Shown piece after piece: positions 1 to 6,577 of a stretch of DNA of 14,560 bases; the first letter of the stretch is position 1, and each line of letters starts with the position of its first letter. The DNA lies in assembly GCA_945622055.1 (NCBI GenBank), contig CALZBV010000042.1:1-14560 (forward strand). The letters run 5' to 3'. The notes beneath the pieces are model-generated. The model did not search any database, was not told the DNA's origin, and saw only the letters and a program-made list of their open reading frames with translations. Source of the stretch: an uncultured Clostridia bacterium. Its GTDB lineage: Bacteria; Bacillota; Clostridia; Lachnospirales; Lachnospiraceae. A program made the translations under genes and the position numbers.

Positions 1-617
1 CCGAAGATCCTGCAAATATTTATAGTCTGTTATTAGTAGCCGGATATCTTAAGACTCCGAAGAAGGAATTGCAGGCGGATGGTGCTTATTTGTGCGAAGT
101 ATCTATTCCAAATAGAGAAATAGCTTCTGTTTATAAGAGCGAGATATTATCACACTTGATGCAAATCGGTGCCATTACAAGAACTACCGCAAATATGATT
201 GCGGAAAGCTTGTACGCAAATGATATTCAAAAGCTGCAAAAGGCAATTTCAGAGTATATGGATAAATCCATTAGCTTTTATGATGCCGGAGCGGAAGGCT
301 TTTATCATGGTCTTACGCTTGGACTTATTGCATTGCTGGATAATCAATATAAGATTAAATCTAACAGAGAATCCGGTGATGGTAGATATGATATTGGCTT
401 GCTGCCGAGAGAAAAGAAATATCCGGGCATCATTATGGAATTGAAATGGAAGAGTGGCTTGGAAGAGGCTGAGCTTGAAGAACTCTCAATAGAAGCTTTT
501 AATCAAATTGAGGATAAGAGATATGACCTGGAACTCAAGGAAGACGGAATAGAGAATGTGATTAAGCTAGGAATTGCTTTTTCCGGAAAGAAAGTGGTAA
601 TAAAAGCAAATGATTAA
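1..617 (+). CDS. AAA-ATPase / PD-(D/E)XK nuclease family protein, C-terminal part (5' end outside window)
   Basis: The open frame already runs at base 3, so the gene begins upstream of the window and only about 204 C-terminal residues are visible; the internal TTG at 69 is not a credible start. The visible part begins with IYSLLLVAGYLK and continues with SIPNREI, then YHGLTLGL, then SNRESGDGRYDIGL followed by GIIMELKWK. This series matches the C-terminal half of the large AAA-ATPase plus PD-(D/E)XK nuclease-like family (DUF1703 type) that occurs in many copies in gut Firmicutes and Bacteroidetes. The Asp of GRYD and the Glu-x-Lys of MELK are the likely nuclease-fold active-site residues. The ATPase domain should lie upstream. 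The cellular role of the family is not established; defence or mobile-element functions have been suggested. The gene is AT-rich compared with the rest of the window, which fits horizontal acquisition. Confidence 0.8.
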   Translation, partial: EDPANIYSLLLVAGYLKTPKKELQADGAYLCEVSIPNREIASVYKSEILSHLMQIGAITRTTANMIAESLYANDIQKLQKAISEYMDKSISFYDAGAEGFYHGLTLGLIALLDNQYKIKSNRESGDGRYDIGLLPREKKYPGIIMELKWKSGLEEAELEELSIEAFNQIEDKRYDLELKEDGIENVIKLGIAFSGKKVVIKAND

Positions 618-801
618 GTTGATTAGAATAATACGAGGCCTGATTATAGGAGCTTTTTTTGAGACGGAGAGATAAAGCATATGAAATTACCTGAATCCGT
701 GAAACTCAATGCAAGCCAGTCCACCAAAAGCCTGTATTTTTGAATGTTCAAGGTGTTTTTACAAGTTCTTTCACTTTCACCTATCGGGTGAATGAATTTC
801 A

Positions 802-810
802 TGGTATACT
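802..810 (+). promoter_or_regulatory. Extended -10 promoter for the transposase remnant
   Basis: TGGTATACT is an extended -10 element (TGn plus TATACT, 5 of 6 to consensus). No good -35 lies 16-18 bp upstream, which is tolerated with an extended -10. A 6-bp inverted repeat, TTCACC/GGTGAA at 776-792, sits just upstream and could be an operator. The start codon is 36 bp downstream. Confidence 0.4.
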
Positions 811-845
811 TACTTTATCAATCACTAATGAAGGAGTTCTGTCCC

Positions 846-1001
846 ATGAACAATAATCGGAGATTTACCCTGAATACGAACCAAAACATTATTGTCGAAT
901 TTACAGATGAGCGCATTATCCCTGCCGGTGGACTTGCTGTTGTCGGTGCACTTCTTGGAAAAAGTGATTTTGCTAAAAAATTTTCTGCTCAATGCAGATA
1001 G
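846..1001 (+). pseudogene. IS1380-like transposase, N-terminal fragment
   Basis: The ATG at 846 is preceded by AAGGAG at 831-836 with 9 bp spacing, a better start than the in-frame ATG at 792. The fragment reads MNNNRRFTLNTNQNIIVEFT and continues DERIIPAGGLAVVGALLGKSDFAKKFSA. An N-terminal beta strand with IEFTD/VEFTD followed by a Gly-Gly-Leu segment is typical of IS1380-family transposases, which are about 400-450 residues long. Here the frame closes at a TAG after 51 codons, and none of the catalytic DDE core is present, so this is a non-functional 5' stub. The family call rests on remembered N-terminal similarity of a short piece and is moderate. Confidence 0.6.
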
Positions 1002-1071
1002 TCTGGAGTTTTAGCGTGAAGAAAGCTGCCTCAGGGGACTGATAAAAGAGGTGGAGGAAAGGGGTGTTCTT

Positions 1072-1857
1072 TTGAAAAAATACTTGTTGAAATGTAAGCT
1101 TTTATTATTTCCAAGTCTTTTTGGAATCGCGTTGTTTTACGTGATTCCGTATATCCGTGTAATTTATTATTCCTTTATAGAGAACCAGTTCAGCCGTAGG
1201 TTTGTCTGGTTTGACAACTATAAGACAGTTCTTGGCAATTCGTATTTTCGGCTTGCATTGAAAAATTCACTTTTTCTGATTGTGTTTGCGGTTCCGGTGT
1301 TGGTGACCGGTGCATTTGTTCTGTCGCTTCTTTTGTTAAAGATGAAGGGCAGGTGGCGAATGCTTCGGATTGCCTTTATTTTTCCGATGCTTGTGCCGAC
1401 AGCAAGTGTAGTTCTTGTATGGAGAACGCTGTTTTCCGGAAATGAAAGCGTGTTTCCGGTTTACTTTTTGTTCTGGTACAAGAACATCGGCCTTCTTGTT
1501 ATTCTAATCAGTGCGGCGTTTTCGACACTGGACAATGCTGTGTTTGAGGCGGCTCGGTTAGATGGTGCAAAGGGTCTGATGCTTCACCGGAAAATTACGC
1601 TTCCGCTTATTTTTCCCACCCTTCTTTTTACGGTGCTGATTGGCGTGGTCTACAGCTTTAAGGTGTTTAGGGAGAGCTATCTTTTTTATGGAGGCTCTTA
1701 TCCGCCGGACCACAGTTATACTCTGCAGTATTACATGAATAACCATTTTATGAAATTGAACTATCAGTATCTGGCTTCGGGAGCTGTACTGACCTCTCTG
1801 ATTTTGTATGTGATTGTTGTAGTTGGGGTAAAGCTGCAAAAGAAATATTCGGTGTAA
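1072..1857 (+). CDS. Carbohydrate ABC transporter permease, MalF-like
   Basis: This is an integral-membrane subunit of a CUT1-type sugar importer. From the TTG at 1072 the protein has 261 residues; GGAGG/AAAGGGG at 1053-1064 is the ribosome binding site, while the in-frame GTG at 1051 would leave none. About six membrane segments are visible, the first being LLLFPSLFGIALFYVIPYI. The cytoplasmic EAA loop that docks the ATPase is intact: EAARLDGA, then ITLP thirteen residues after the EAA. The stretch between the third and fourth membrane segments (after VWRTLFSGNE) is shorter than in most relatives, and total length is below the usual 280-300. The second permease gene follows after 13 bp. No binding-protein gene precedes it; the transposase stub does instead. 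No ATPase gene is nearby, which is common for importers sharing an MsmK-type ATPase. Confidence 0.85.
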   Translation: MKKYLLKCKLLLFPSLFGIALFYVIPYIRVIYYSFIENQFSRRFVWFDNYKTVLGNSYFRLALKNSLFLIVFAVPVLVTGAFVLSLLLLKMKGRWRMLRIAFIFPMLVPTASVVLVWRTLFSGNESVFPVYFLFWYKNIGLLVILISAAFSTLDNAVFEAARLDGAKGLMLHRKITLPLIFPTLLFTVLIGVVYSFKVFRESYLFYGGSYPPDHSYTLQYYMNNHFMKLNYQYLASGAVLTSLILYVIVVVGVKLQKKYSV

Positions 1858-1870
1858 GGGGGCGAATGGA

Positions 1871-2674
1871 TTGGGAAATTTTTTTAGGAAAGCGGGCTTG
1901 CTTCTTTGTGCGGTTCTGTTTTTACTTCCGGTAGTGCTTACGGTGCTTCATTCCTTTGCAGTGCAGAAGGTTGAGCCGGATTTGTTTTATCTGGAAAGTC
2001 TGTTTCCAAAGAAGTTTGACCTGACCGGATATTATGACCTTCTGGTCGAGGATTCCCAGGTGCTTTGGAATTTCTGGAATTCTGTACTTTACGCATTGGT
2101 CATTACTGTACTTAATATTCTTGTTTCGGTTCCTGCTGCATATTCCTTTTCCCAGGCGAAATTTCGGTGGAAGGAGGCACTGTTCTTTTTCTATATCGTG
2201 CTTATGATGATGCCCCTTCAGGTGACCCTGCTTCCGAATTATATCGGACTTCGGGATATGAAGCTGTTGGATACGCCGTATTCAATTATTCTTCCGGCAG
2301 TCTTTGCGCCATTTTCTGCTTTTTTGTTGACGCAATACATGAACGGATTGGAGAAGTCCTGTCTGGAAGCAGCACTTTTGGAAACCAAGTCGGTTACCAC
2401 GATACTTACAAGGATTGTTCTGCCACAGCTTCGTCCCTGCATTCTTGCCGTATTTATTTTTGAATTTGCGGAGCAGTGGAATATGGTGGAACAACCGAAT
2501 ATTTACCTGAAAGCGGAAAAATGGAAGCCACTGTCAAGCTTTTTGTCCATGGATGGGGGACTTACGGTATCGGAGGTGTTGGCAGGCTCGGTTATTTTTA
2601 TGATTCCGATTGTGGTTCTGTACTTGTATTTTCATGACAGCTTAGAGGTCGGATTGGAGAGTATGAAGTTATGA
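1871..2674 (+). CDS. Carbohydrate ABC transporter permease, MalG-like
   Basis: This is the second permease subunit of the same importer, 267 residues with six predicted membrane segments and the extracytoplasmic loop after the first helix that is typical of MalG homologues. The start is TTG at 1871, preceded by AAGGGGGCG at 1856-1864 with 6 bp spacing. The family signature MMMPLQVTLLPNY followed by LLDTPYSIILP is clear. The EAA loop reads CLEAALLETKSVTTILTRIVLP, in which the usually invariant Gly four positions after the EAA is Thr and the preceding Asp is Glu. The loop can still form but is atypical. The stop codon overlaps the next start in an ATGA, so translation is coupled to the downstream gene. 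The substrate cannot be told from the sequence. Confidence 0.87.
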   Translation: MGNFFRKAGLLLCAVLFLLPVVLTVLHSFAVQKVEPDLFYLESLFPKKFDLTGYYDLLVEDSQVLWNFWNSVLYALVITVLNILVSVPAAYSFSQAKFRWKEALFFFYIVLMMMPLQVTLLPNYIGLRDMKLLDTPYSIILPAVFAPFSAFLLTQYMNGLEKSCLEAALLETKSVTTILTRIVLPQLRPCILAVFIFEFAEQWNMVEQPNIYLKAEKWKPLSSFLSMDGGLTVSEVLAGSVIFMIPIVVLYLYFHDSLEVGLESMKL

Positions 2675-3303
2675 AAACAAAGAAAGCAGCAGACATCATT
2701 TTATATGTTTTTCTTACGTTTATGCTGGTATTTACCTTTTTCGGGAAGGACCTTTATCGATTGACGATTCCGAAGGTTGTTGCGGAAAGTGCCAAGCGTA
2801 AAAGCTTTCCGGCTGAGGTGGAAACACCGGAGGGGATTTTCCAGACAAAGAAGGTGGTAATCGCTGTTCCGGAGGAGGCTATTTCGGATGGTTTTGTATA
2901 TGCTTTGAATGAGTCAGAACAAGGTGCATATGTGACTTATGAAGAAGTTGAAACCGGTAAGACGGATGACGGCTGGGTGGAGATTCTCAAAGGAATCGGA
3001 GCACGTAAGAAGGTGATTGTTGGAAGTGACCGCGTATTGTATGACGGTAGAGAGGTTATTGTTCTTACGGAGCAAACAGAGCAGATTCGTCTTTATACGG
3101 AGGGAACCGCCGAGGAGAAGGAAGCCTTTGCGAAAAAGTGCAAAAAGCACAATATTCAGACGGTTTTGATTGCCATGCTTTTTGCGGTGGCAGGTGCGGT
3201 CACAGCCCGCCTGCTTCTCCGGAAAAGACTCCGTATTCTTTTTGCCCCCCCTGATGGTAGTGCTGTGTCTATTGCTTTGTTATTATTTTCGGGCAGAGAT
3301 TGA
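2671..3303 (+). CDS. Membrane-anchored protein with efflux-adaptor-like beta domain, C-terminus probably frameshifted
   Basis: The ATG at 2671 overlaps the permease stop (ATGA), so the gene is the third member of the operon. As sequenced it encodes 210 residues. An N-terminal membrane helix spans about residues 8-24. Residues about 46-133 (from FPAEVETPEG to GREVIVL) resemble the C-terminal beta-barrel and membrane-proximal part of RND/HlyD-type adaptors, with AVPEEAISDG and VETGKTDDGWVEIL as hallmarks, but there is no lipoyl or coiled-coil part. A second helix lies at about 163-182. After a run of seven C at 3245-3251 (codon 192) the frame gives an unlikely tail ending at 3303. The +1 frame gives a hydrophobic helix, LMVVLCLLLCYYF, and then a soluble tail ending IPEKLIDIHKWIKN with TGA at 3362-3364. 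Removing one C joins the two into a 230-residue protein. Function unknown; presumably it works with the permeases. Confidence 0.65.
   Translation: MKTKKAADIILYVFLTFMLVFTFFGKDLYRLTIPKVVAESAKRKSFPAEVETPEGIFQTKKVVIAVPEEAISDGFVYALNESEQGAYVTYEEVETGKTDDGWVEILKGIGARKKVIVGSDRVLYDGREVIVLTEQTEQIRLYTEGTAEEKEAFAKKCKKHNIQTVLIAMLFAVAGAVTARLLLRKRLRILFAPPDGSAVSIALLLFSGRD
3245..3251 (+). other. Seven-C homopolymer at a frameshift point
   Basis: The run of seven C lies in the codons GCC CCC CCT of the preceding gene. With six C the frame continues through a third membrane helix to a stop at 3362-3364; with seven it ends at 3301-3303; with eight it meets TGA at once. The run could be a sequencing error, a fixed mutation, a slippage-prone phase-variable tract, or a programmed frameshift site. 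Confidence 0.6.
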
Positions 3304-3380
3304 ATTTCCGGCGGAAGGGATACCGGAGAAGCTGATAGATATACATAAGTGGATAAAGAATTGACGGGGAAAAGTAATGA

Positions 3381-3409
3381 TTGATTTTGTCATCGTTCTT
3401 CGGTAAAAT
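3381..3409 (+). promoter_or_regulatory. Sigma-A promoter of the diguanylate cyclase gene
   Basis: TTGATT (3381-3386), a spacer of exactly 17 bp, then TAAAAT (3404-3409). Transcription would start near 3416, about 25 bases before the GTG start and just ahead of the AGGAGGG ribosome binding site at 3429-3435. The TTG of the -35 is also the first codon of a longer in-frame reading, which argues against using it as the start. Confidence 0.6.
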
Positions 3410-3440
3410 GGAAATGAGAAATTATTTCAGGAGGGCGGTT

Positions 3441-4961
3441 GTGAAACGTAATTCATTTTCTACGAAAAATTACATCATCATTGGTGCGATTATGGCGCTG
3501 TTTGTGCTTCTGATTATCCTGACGGGGGAATATCGACAGGCGGTCCGTGGGCGTTCGGGCGTTGCATACTGGAATGAAAATCCGGTCATCTTACTTTGGA
3601 TTTTGATTGTGTCTGCAATGACGACAATCATTCTGATGATTGTCCTTATGAAGAGGATTCTTGACAGGGACCGGCTTTTGACAGAGGCTGCAATCGAAAT
3701 CCGGAAGGTAACAAACAATCTTCATGCCGGGGTGGTAAATTATGTGCCGGATGCAAATGGAAAGATTGTTTATGCAAGTCAGGGCTTTTATGAGATTATC
3801 GGTCTGGACCGGGGAACTCTCCGTGAGCAGCATCAGAACTGTCTGACGGCGTTGGTACCGAAGGAGTTTCATGGCTTTTTCATGGATTCGAAGGAGCTTC
3901 GTGAAAACGGATTTGCCCAGAAGGTTATCTGGATGCAGGACCATGCCAAAAAGAAATACTGGATGCAGGTATCTCTTTCAAAGGCAGTCCACGGTGGGAA
4001 GGAAACGGTTTCTGCAGTGTTTGTGGATGTTTCTGAGCTGAAGAGGACGCAGGACAGATTACTTCGGGTACAGAAACGGTATCAGATAGCATCAGAGCTA
4101 AGCAATGAGCTGATGTTTGAATATGATTATAAAAAGGACAGGCTTGTTTTTGCTGAACAGTTTTCAACGATTTATGGAAAAAACAATATTATCGAAGGTT
4201 TTCTGAAAAATATGGAAATGAACTCCGAATTAATCCATCCCACGGATAAAGAGGATGTGATGAAGCAGCTTCTGCATACAAAGCGAATCGGTGCGAATGA
4301 TATTCAGCTACGGATGCGGGATGCAAGCGGTGAATATCAGTGGTGCCGTATCCTTTACCGGACTGTCTGTAACAAAAACGGTGAGCCGGTTACCGCAATC
4401 GGAAAGCTTTCCAATATCAGTATATTCAAGCGTGAAATTGAGGAGCTGGAGCGTGCATCGCGTACGGATTCGCTTACCGGCGCCTATAACAAGATGGCAA
4501 CGAAGGAGATTATCGATGACTTTATTCAGAAGCACAGGGACAGTACCCATATGCTTCTGATGGTGGATGTTGATGATTTTAAGCAGGTAAATGATACCTA
4601 CGGACATCAGAACGGCGACGCGGTTTTGATGCATGCAATCCGAAATCTGCGTGAAAACTACACAGACGGTGAGATTATCGGACGTGTCGGCGGTGATGAA
4701 TTTGTAGTGTTTATTGGGAACGTAGAAAATAAAGAACGTCTGATTGAAAAGGCGCAGGCGTTGAAGGAGCTGTTACAGCAGCCGTATCAGGGAGATGGCG
4801 TAACGATTCCGGTCAGTGCATCGCTTGGCGTATCCATGTACCCTGCTGACGGCAGATGCTATGAGGAACTGATGTTTTGTGCGGATAGCGCCCTTTATGA
4901 GGTAAAAGCGAGCAGGAAAGGTAATTTTGCAATTTACGGTAAAAAAGAAATCTCCGGTTAA
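3441..4961 (+). CDS. Membrane-bound PAS-PAS-GGDEF diguanylate cyclase
   Basis: The predicted enzyme makes cyclic di-GMP from two GTP at the membrane. The GTG at 3441 has AGGAGG 6 bp upstream and gives 506 residues. Membrane helices lie at about 11-29 and 49-71 with a short outside loop of about 20 residues between them, too small to be a sensor domain. Two PAS-type domains follow at about 92-200 (ending VFVDVSELKRTQ) and 215-330 (ending LSNISIFKREIEELE), then a GGDEF domain at 340-503 starting RTDSLTGAYN. VDVDDFKQVNDTYGH carries the metal-binding Asp, and GRVGGDEF (417-421) is the intact catalytic loop. The inhibitory I-site position reads TDGE, not RxxD, so feedback inhibition by c-di-GMP is probably absent. 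There is no EAL domain. The gene follows the sugar importer but has its own promoter. Its stop overlaps that of the convergent flippase gene. Confidence 0.92.
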   Translation: MKRNSFSTKNYIIIGAIMALFVLLIILTGEYRQAVRGRSGVAYWNENPVILLWILIVSAMTTIILMIVLMKRILDRDRLLTEAAIEIRKVTNNLHAGVVNYVPDANGKIVYASQGFYEIIGLDRGTLREQHQNCLTALVPKEFHGFFMDSKELRENGFAQKVIWMQDHAKKKYWMQVSLSKAVHGGKETVSAVFVDVSELKRTQDRLLRVQKRYQIASELSNELMFEYDYKKDRLVFAEQFSTIYGKNNIIEGFLKNMEMNSELIHPTDKEDVMKQLLHTKRIGANDIQLRMRDASGEYQWCRILYRTVCNKNGEPVTAIGKLSNISIFKREIEELERASRTDSLTGAYNKMATKEIIDDFIQKHRDSTHMLLMVDVDDFKQVNDTYGHQNGDAVLMHAIRNLRENYTDGEIIGRVGGDEFVVFIGNVENKERLIEKAQALKELLQQPYQGDGVTIPVSASLGVSMYPADGRCYEELMFCADSALYEVKASRKGNFAIYGKKEISG

Positions 4962-6478
4962 CGCATGTGAAATTCCTTCTTTTTTACTGTTTTTGTCAGT
5001 AATAAAAAAACGGAATAAGAAGCACAGCAGAGACCGCACAGGCAGAAAAGCGAAAGCAGTGGGGAAAGCTGTGTTTCTTCTTTTATCCATGAAAAGACAT
5101 AGTTACAGAAAAATGCCGATAAAAAAGCAAATATACCCGGAAGAACCAGCCATTCGGAGAGCCGTGGAAAATAACCGCTGATTCTGGTTACCATGACAAG
5201 GTCGGAAACGGTAATGACGAGCTGACTGACCAAAAGGCCAATCAGGTAGCCGTAGATTCCTGATTTCGGGATAACAAAAACAACAAAGACAAGCCTTACG
5301 AGCATGCCTGCAATCGTGTTATAGAAGGTCAGCGCTGGTTTTCCGAGTCCGGTCAGTACACCGGAAAGTGTAGTAGACAGATAAAGCAGAGAACAGAGCG
5401 GCGAGAGGATTTTAAGGTATTCTCCCGCACGCGAATCATGGAATACGGCAGTTCCGATTTCGTGACCGAAAAACCAGAATATTGCAGTGGAAAACAGTCC
5501 GATCAAGAGACTGTATTTGTACGCAGCATCGATATATCCTCGAAGTCTTGCTCCGTTTTTGACTTCCACTGTCTCAGAAACCGCAGGCATTAAAAGAGTG
5601 GAAAGTGCGTTTGGGATGGCGGACGGAAACAGGATAAACGGAAGTGCCATGCCGTTCAGAACACCAAAAAGGCTTAACGCTTCGGAGGCTGACAGACCGG
5701 AAAGCCGCAGCATGGAGGGAACAAATACGGACTCCGTGCTGTGAAGGAGATTAATAATCAGTCTGTTTAAGGACAGTGGAACGGAAAGCGTCAGAAGCTT
5801 TACAGTAACAGCTGCAGTGCTACAGGAGCGGGTCCGGGAATGCTGCTTTCTGACATGAAGCCGGTAGGAAATACAGTTGAACAGCATAGATGCCGTCTCG
5901 CCGGTCACAAGACCGATAACAGCAGCCATGCAGCGCTTTTCGGGGGTAAGAAAGGAAGGAAGAGTGACAAGAAAGAGGACAGAGCCGATACGGACAAGCT
6001 GTTCCAAAAGCTGGGTAAAGGCCGGAACTTTAGTACGCTTTTGCCCTATGTAATAGCCATTGATACAGGCTGTTACTGCGCAGAACGGAAAATCCAGTGC
6101 CAGAATTTTCAGGCAGGAGGATGCACGTGGCTCCAAAAGAACATAGGCAGCAAGAGGCCCGGAAAAGAAAAAAACGATGAGCGAAAGCGCAAAAGCAACA
6201 CAAAAGGAAAGCAGAATTGCCTTTTTCAGCAGACAGGACAGGAAGGCGGTGTTTTGTCTTACCCCTGCTTCGGCGGTCAGCTTGGATACTGCAGTCTGGA
6301 TGCCGGAGGCAAACAGGGAATAACAGATTCCGAACACCGGAAAAATCAGCTGATAAATGCCAAGATACTCAGCACCAAGGGTATCTGCAAGGCAGATTCG
6401 GTAATAGAAGCCCAGCAGTCGGGTCAGAAAGCCGGCTGCGGTAAGAAGGAGCGTTCCTTTCAGAATTGTGTTTTTCAT
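4958..6478 (-). CDS. spoVB: SpoVB/MurJ-like lipid-linked oligosaccharide flippase
   Basis: This 506-residue protein is almost entirely hydrophobic, with about 14 predicted membrane helices, and belongs to the MVF/MOP flippase superfamily. The start LKGTLLLTAAGFLTRLLGF and then YRICLADTLGAEYLGIYQL is the typical SpoVB-group N-terminus. The family moves lipid-linked cell-wall precursors or polysaccharide units across the membrane; B. subtilis SpoVB (about 518 residues) is needed for spore cortex formation. The ATG is preceded by AGGAG (complement of 6487-6491) with 8 bp spacing. A sigma-E-like promoter just upstream supports a role in the mother cell during sporulation, though a general polysaccharide flippase is the alternative. 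The C-terminal tail is a lysine-rich cytoplasmic end. The last codon overlaps the convergent cyclase gene by 4 bp. Confidence 0.85.
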   Translation of the reverse strand: MKNTILKGTLLLTAAGFLTRLLGFYYRICLADTLGAEYLGIYQLIFPVFGICYSLFASGIQTAVSKLTAEAGVRQNTAFLSCLLKKAILLSFCVAFALSLIVFFFSGPLAAYVLLEPRASSCLKILALDFPFCAVTACINGYYIGQKRTKVPAFTQLLEQLVRIGSVLFLVTLPSFLTPEKRCMAAVIGLVTGETASMLFNCISYRLHVRKQHSRTRSCSTAAVTVKLLTLSVPLSLNRLIINLLHSTESVFVPSMLRLSGLSASEALSLFGVLNGMALPFILFPSAIPNALSTLLMPAVSETVEVKNGARLRGYIDAAYKYSLLIGLFSTAIFWFFGHEIGTAVFHDSRAGEYLKILSPLCSLLYLSTTLSGVLTGLGKPALTFYNTIAGMLVRLVFVVFVIPKSGIYGYLIGLLVSQLVITVSDLVMVTRISGYFPRLSEWLVLPGIFAFLSAFFCNYVFSWIKEETQLSPLLSLFCLCGLCCASYSVFLLLTKTVKKKEFHMR

Positions 6479-6501
6479 GGTGGGAGCTCCTGTTTTTTAT
6501 C

Positions 6502-6531
6502 AGCGTATGAGGTAATGTCCGAAATTATGAC
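6502..6531 (-). promoter_or_regulatory. Sigma-E-like sporulation promoter of the spoVB-like gene
   Basis: Read on the minus strand, GTCATAAT (6531-6524), a 14-bp spacer, then CATACGCT (6509-6502). The B. subtilis sigma-E consensus is about KMATATT, 13-15 bp, CATACAMT; this site matches 6 of 7 and 7 of 8. Transcription would start near 6495, leaving a short leader that still holds the ribosome binding site. A sigma-A reading (TTGTCA -35) lacks a matching -10. Confidence 0.6.
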
Positions 6532-6554
6532 AAAGCGTTGCAGGGCTTCATAAA
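6527..6554 (+). promoter_or_regulatory. Possible sigma-A promoter of the cysteine desulfurase gene
   Basis: ATGACA (5 of 6 to TTGACA), a 16-bp spacer and CATAAA (4 of 6). It overlaps the -35 of the divergent sigma-E-like promoter, so the two could interfere. The predicted transcript start, near 6561, falls inside the AGAAGGAG motif, which would favour a downstream start codon. The match is weak. Confidence 0.3.
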
Positions 6555-6577
6555 ACAGAAGGAGCTGCATACGATAA

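Larger units (their letters stand above)
731..1001 (+). mobile_element. Truncated insertion-sequence left end, IS1380-like
   Basis: The segment between the nuclease gene and the ABC operon carries a promoter, a ribosome binding site and the first 51 codons of a transposase, but no transposase body and no right end. An exact left boundary is not visible; CCTGTATTTTTG near 731 is only a possible terminal-repeat start. The right edge is probably a deletion or recombination junction near 985-1000, where a 5-bp inverted repeat (TCTGC/GCAGA) lies. Bases 618-730 hold no gene I can support, only a T7 run near 651 without a good hairpin. Confidence 0.35.

Noticed and set aside
634..658. Possible terminator of the nuclease gene ending in a T7 run
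   Set aside because: Only about 3 bp of stem can form before the T run.
681..743. 20-codon open frame starting with ATG at 681
   Set aside because: No ribosome binding site, no similarity I recognise, and it probably overlaps the IS left end.
3381..3440. TTG at 3381 as the start of the diguanylate cyclase
   Set aside because: The TTG is the -35 of a promoter (TTGATT-N17-TAAAAT) and has no ribosome binding site; GTG at 3441 has AGGAGG at ideal distance.
4980..5009. A/T-rich hairpin after the cyclase stop (ACTG/CAGT core)
   Set aside because: It lies in flippase coding sequence for a lysine-rich tail, has only 2 GC pairs and a mismatch, and is not followed by a T run on the plus strand.
5840..6553. 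Plus-strand open frame of 237 codons opposite the spoVB-like gene
   Set aside because: Lys/Gly/Gln-rich antisense shadow of a membrane-protein gene; no domain and no credible start.
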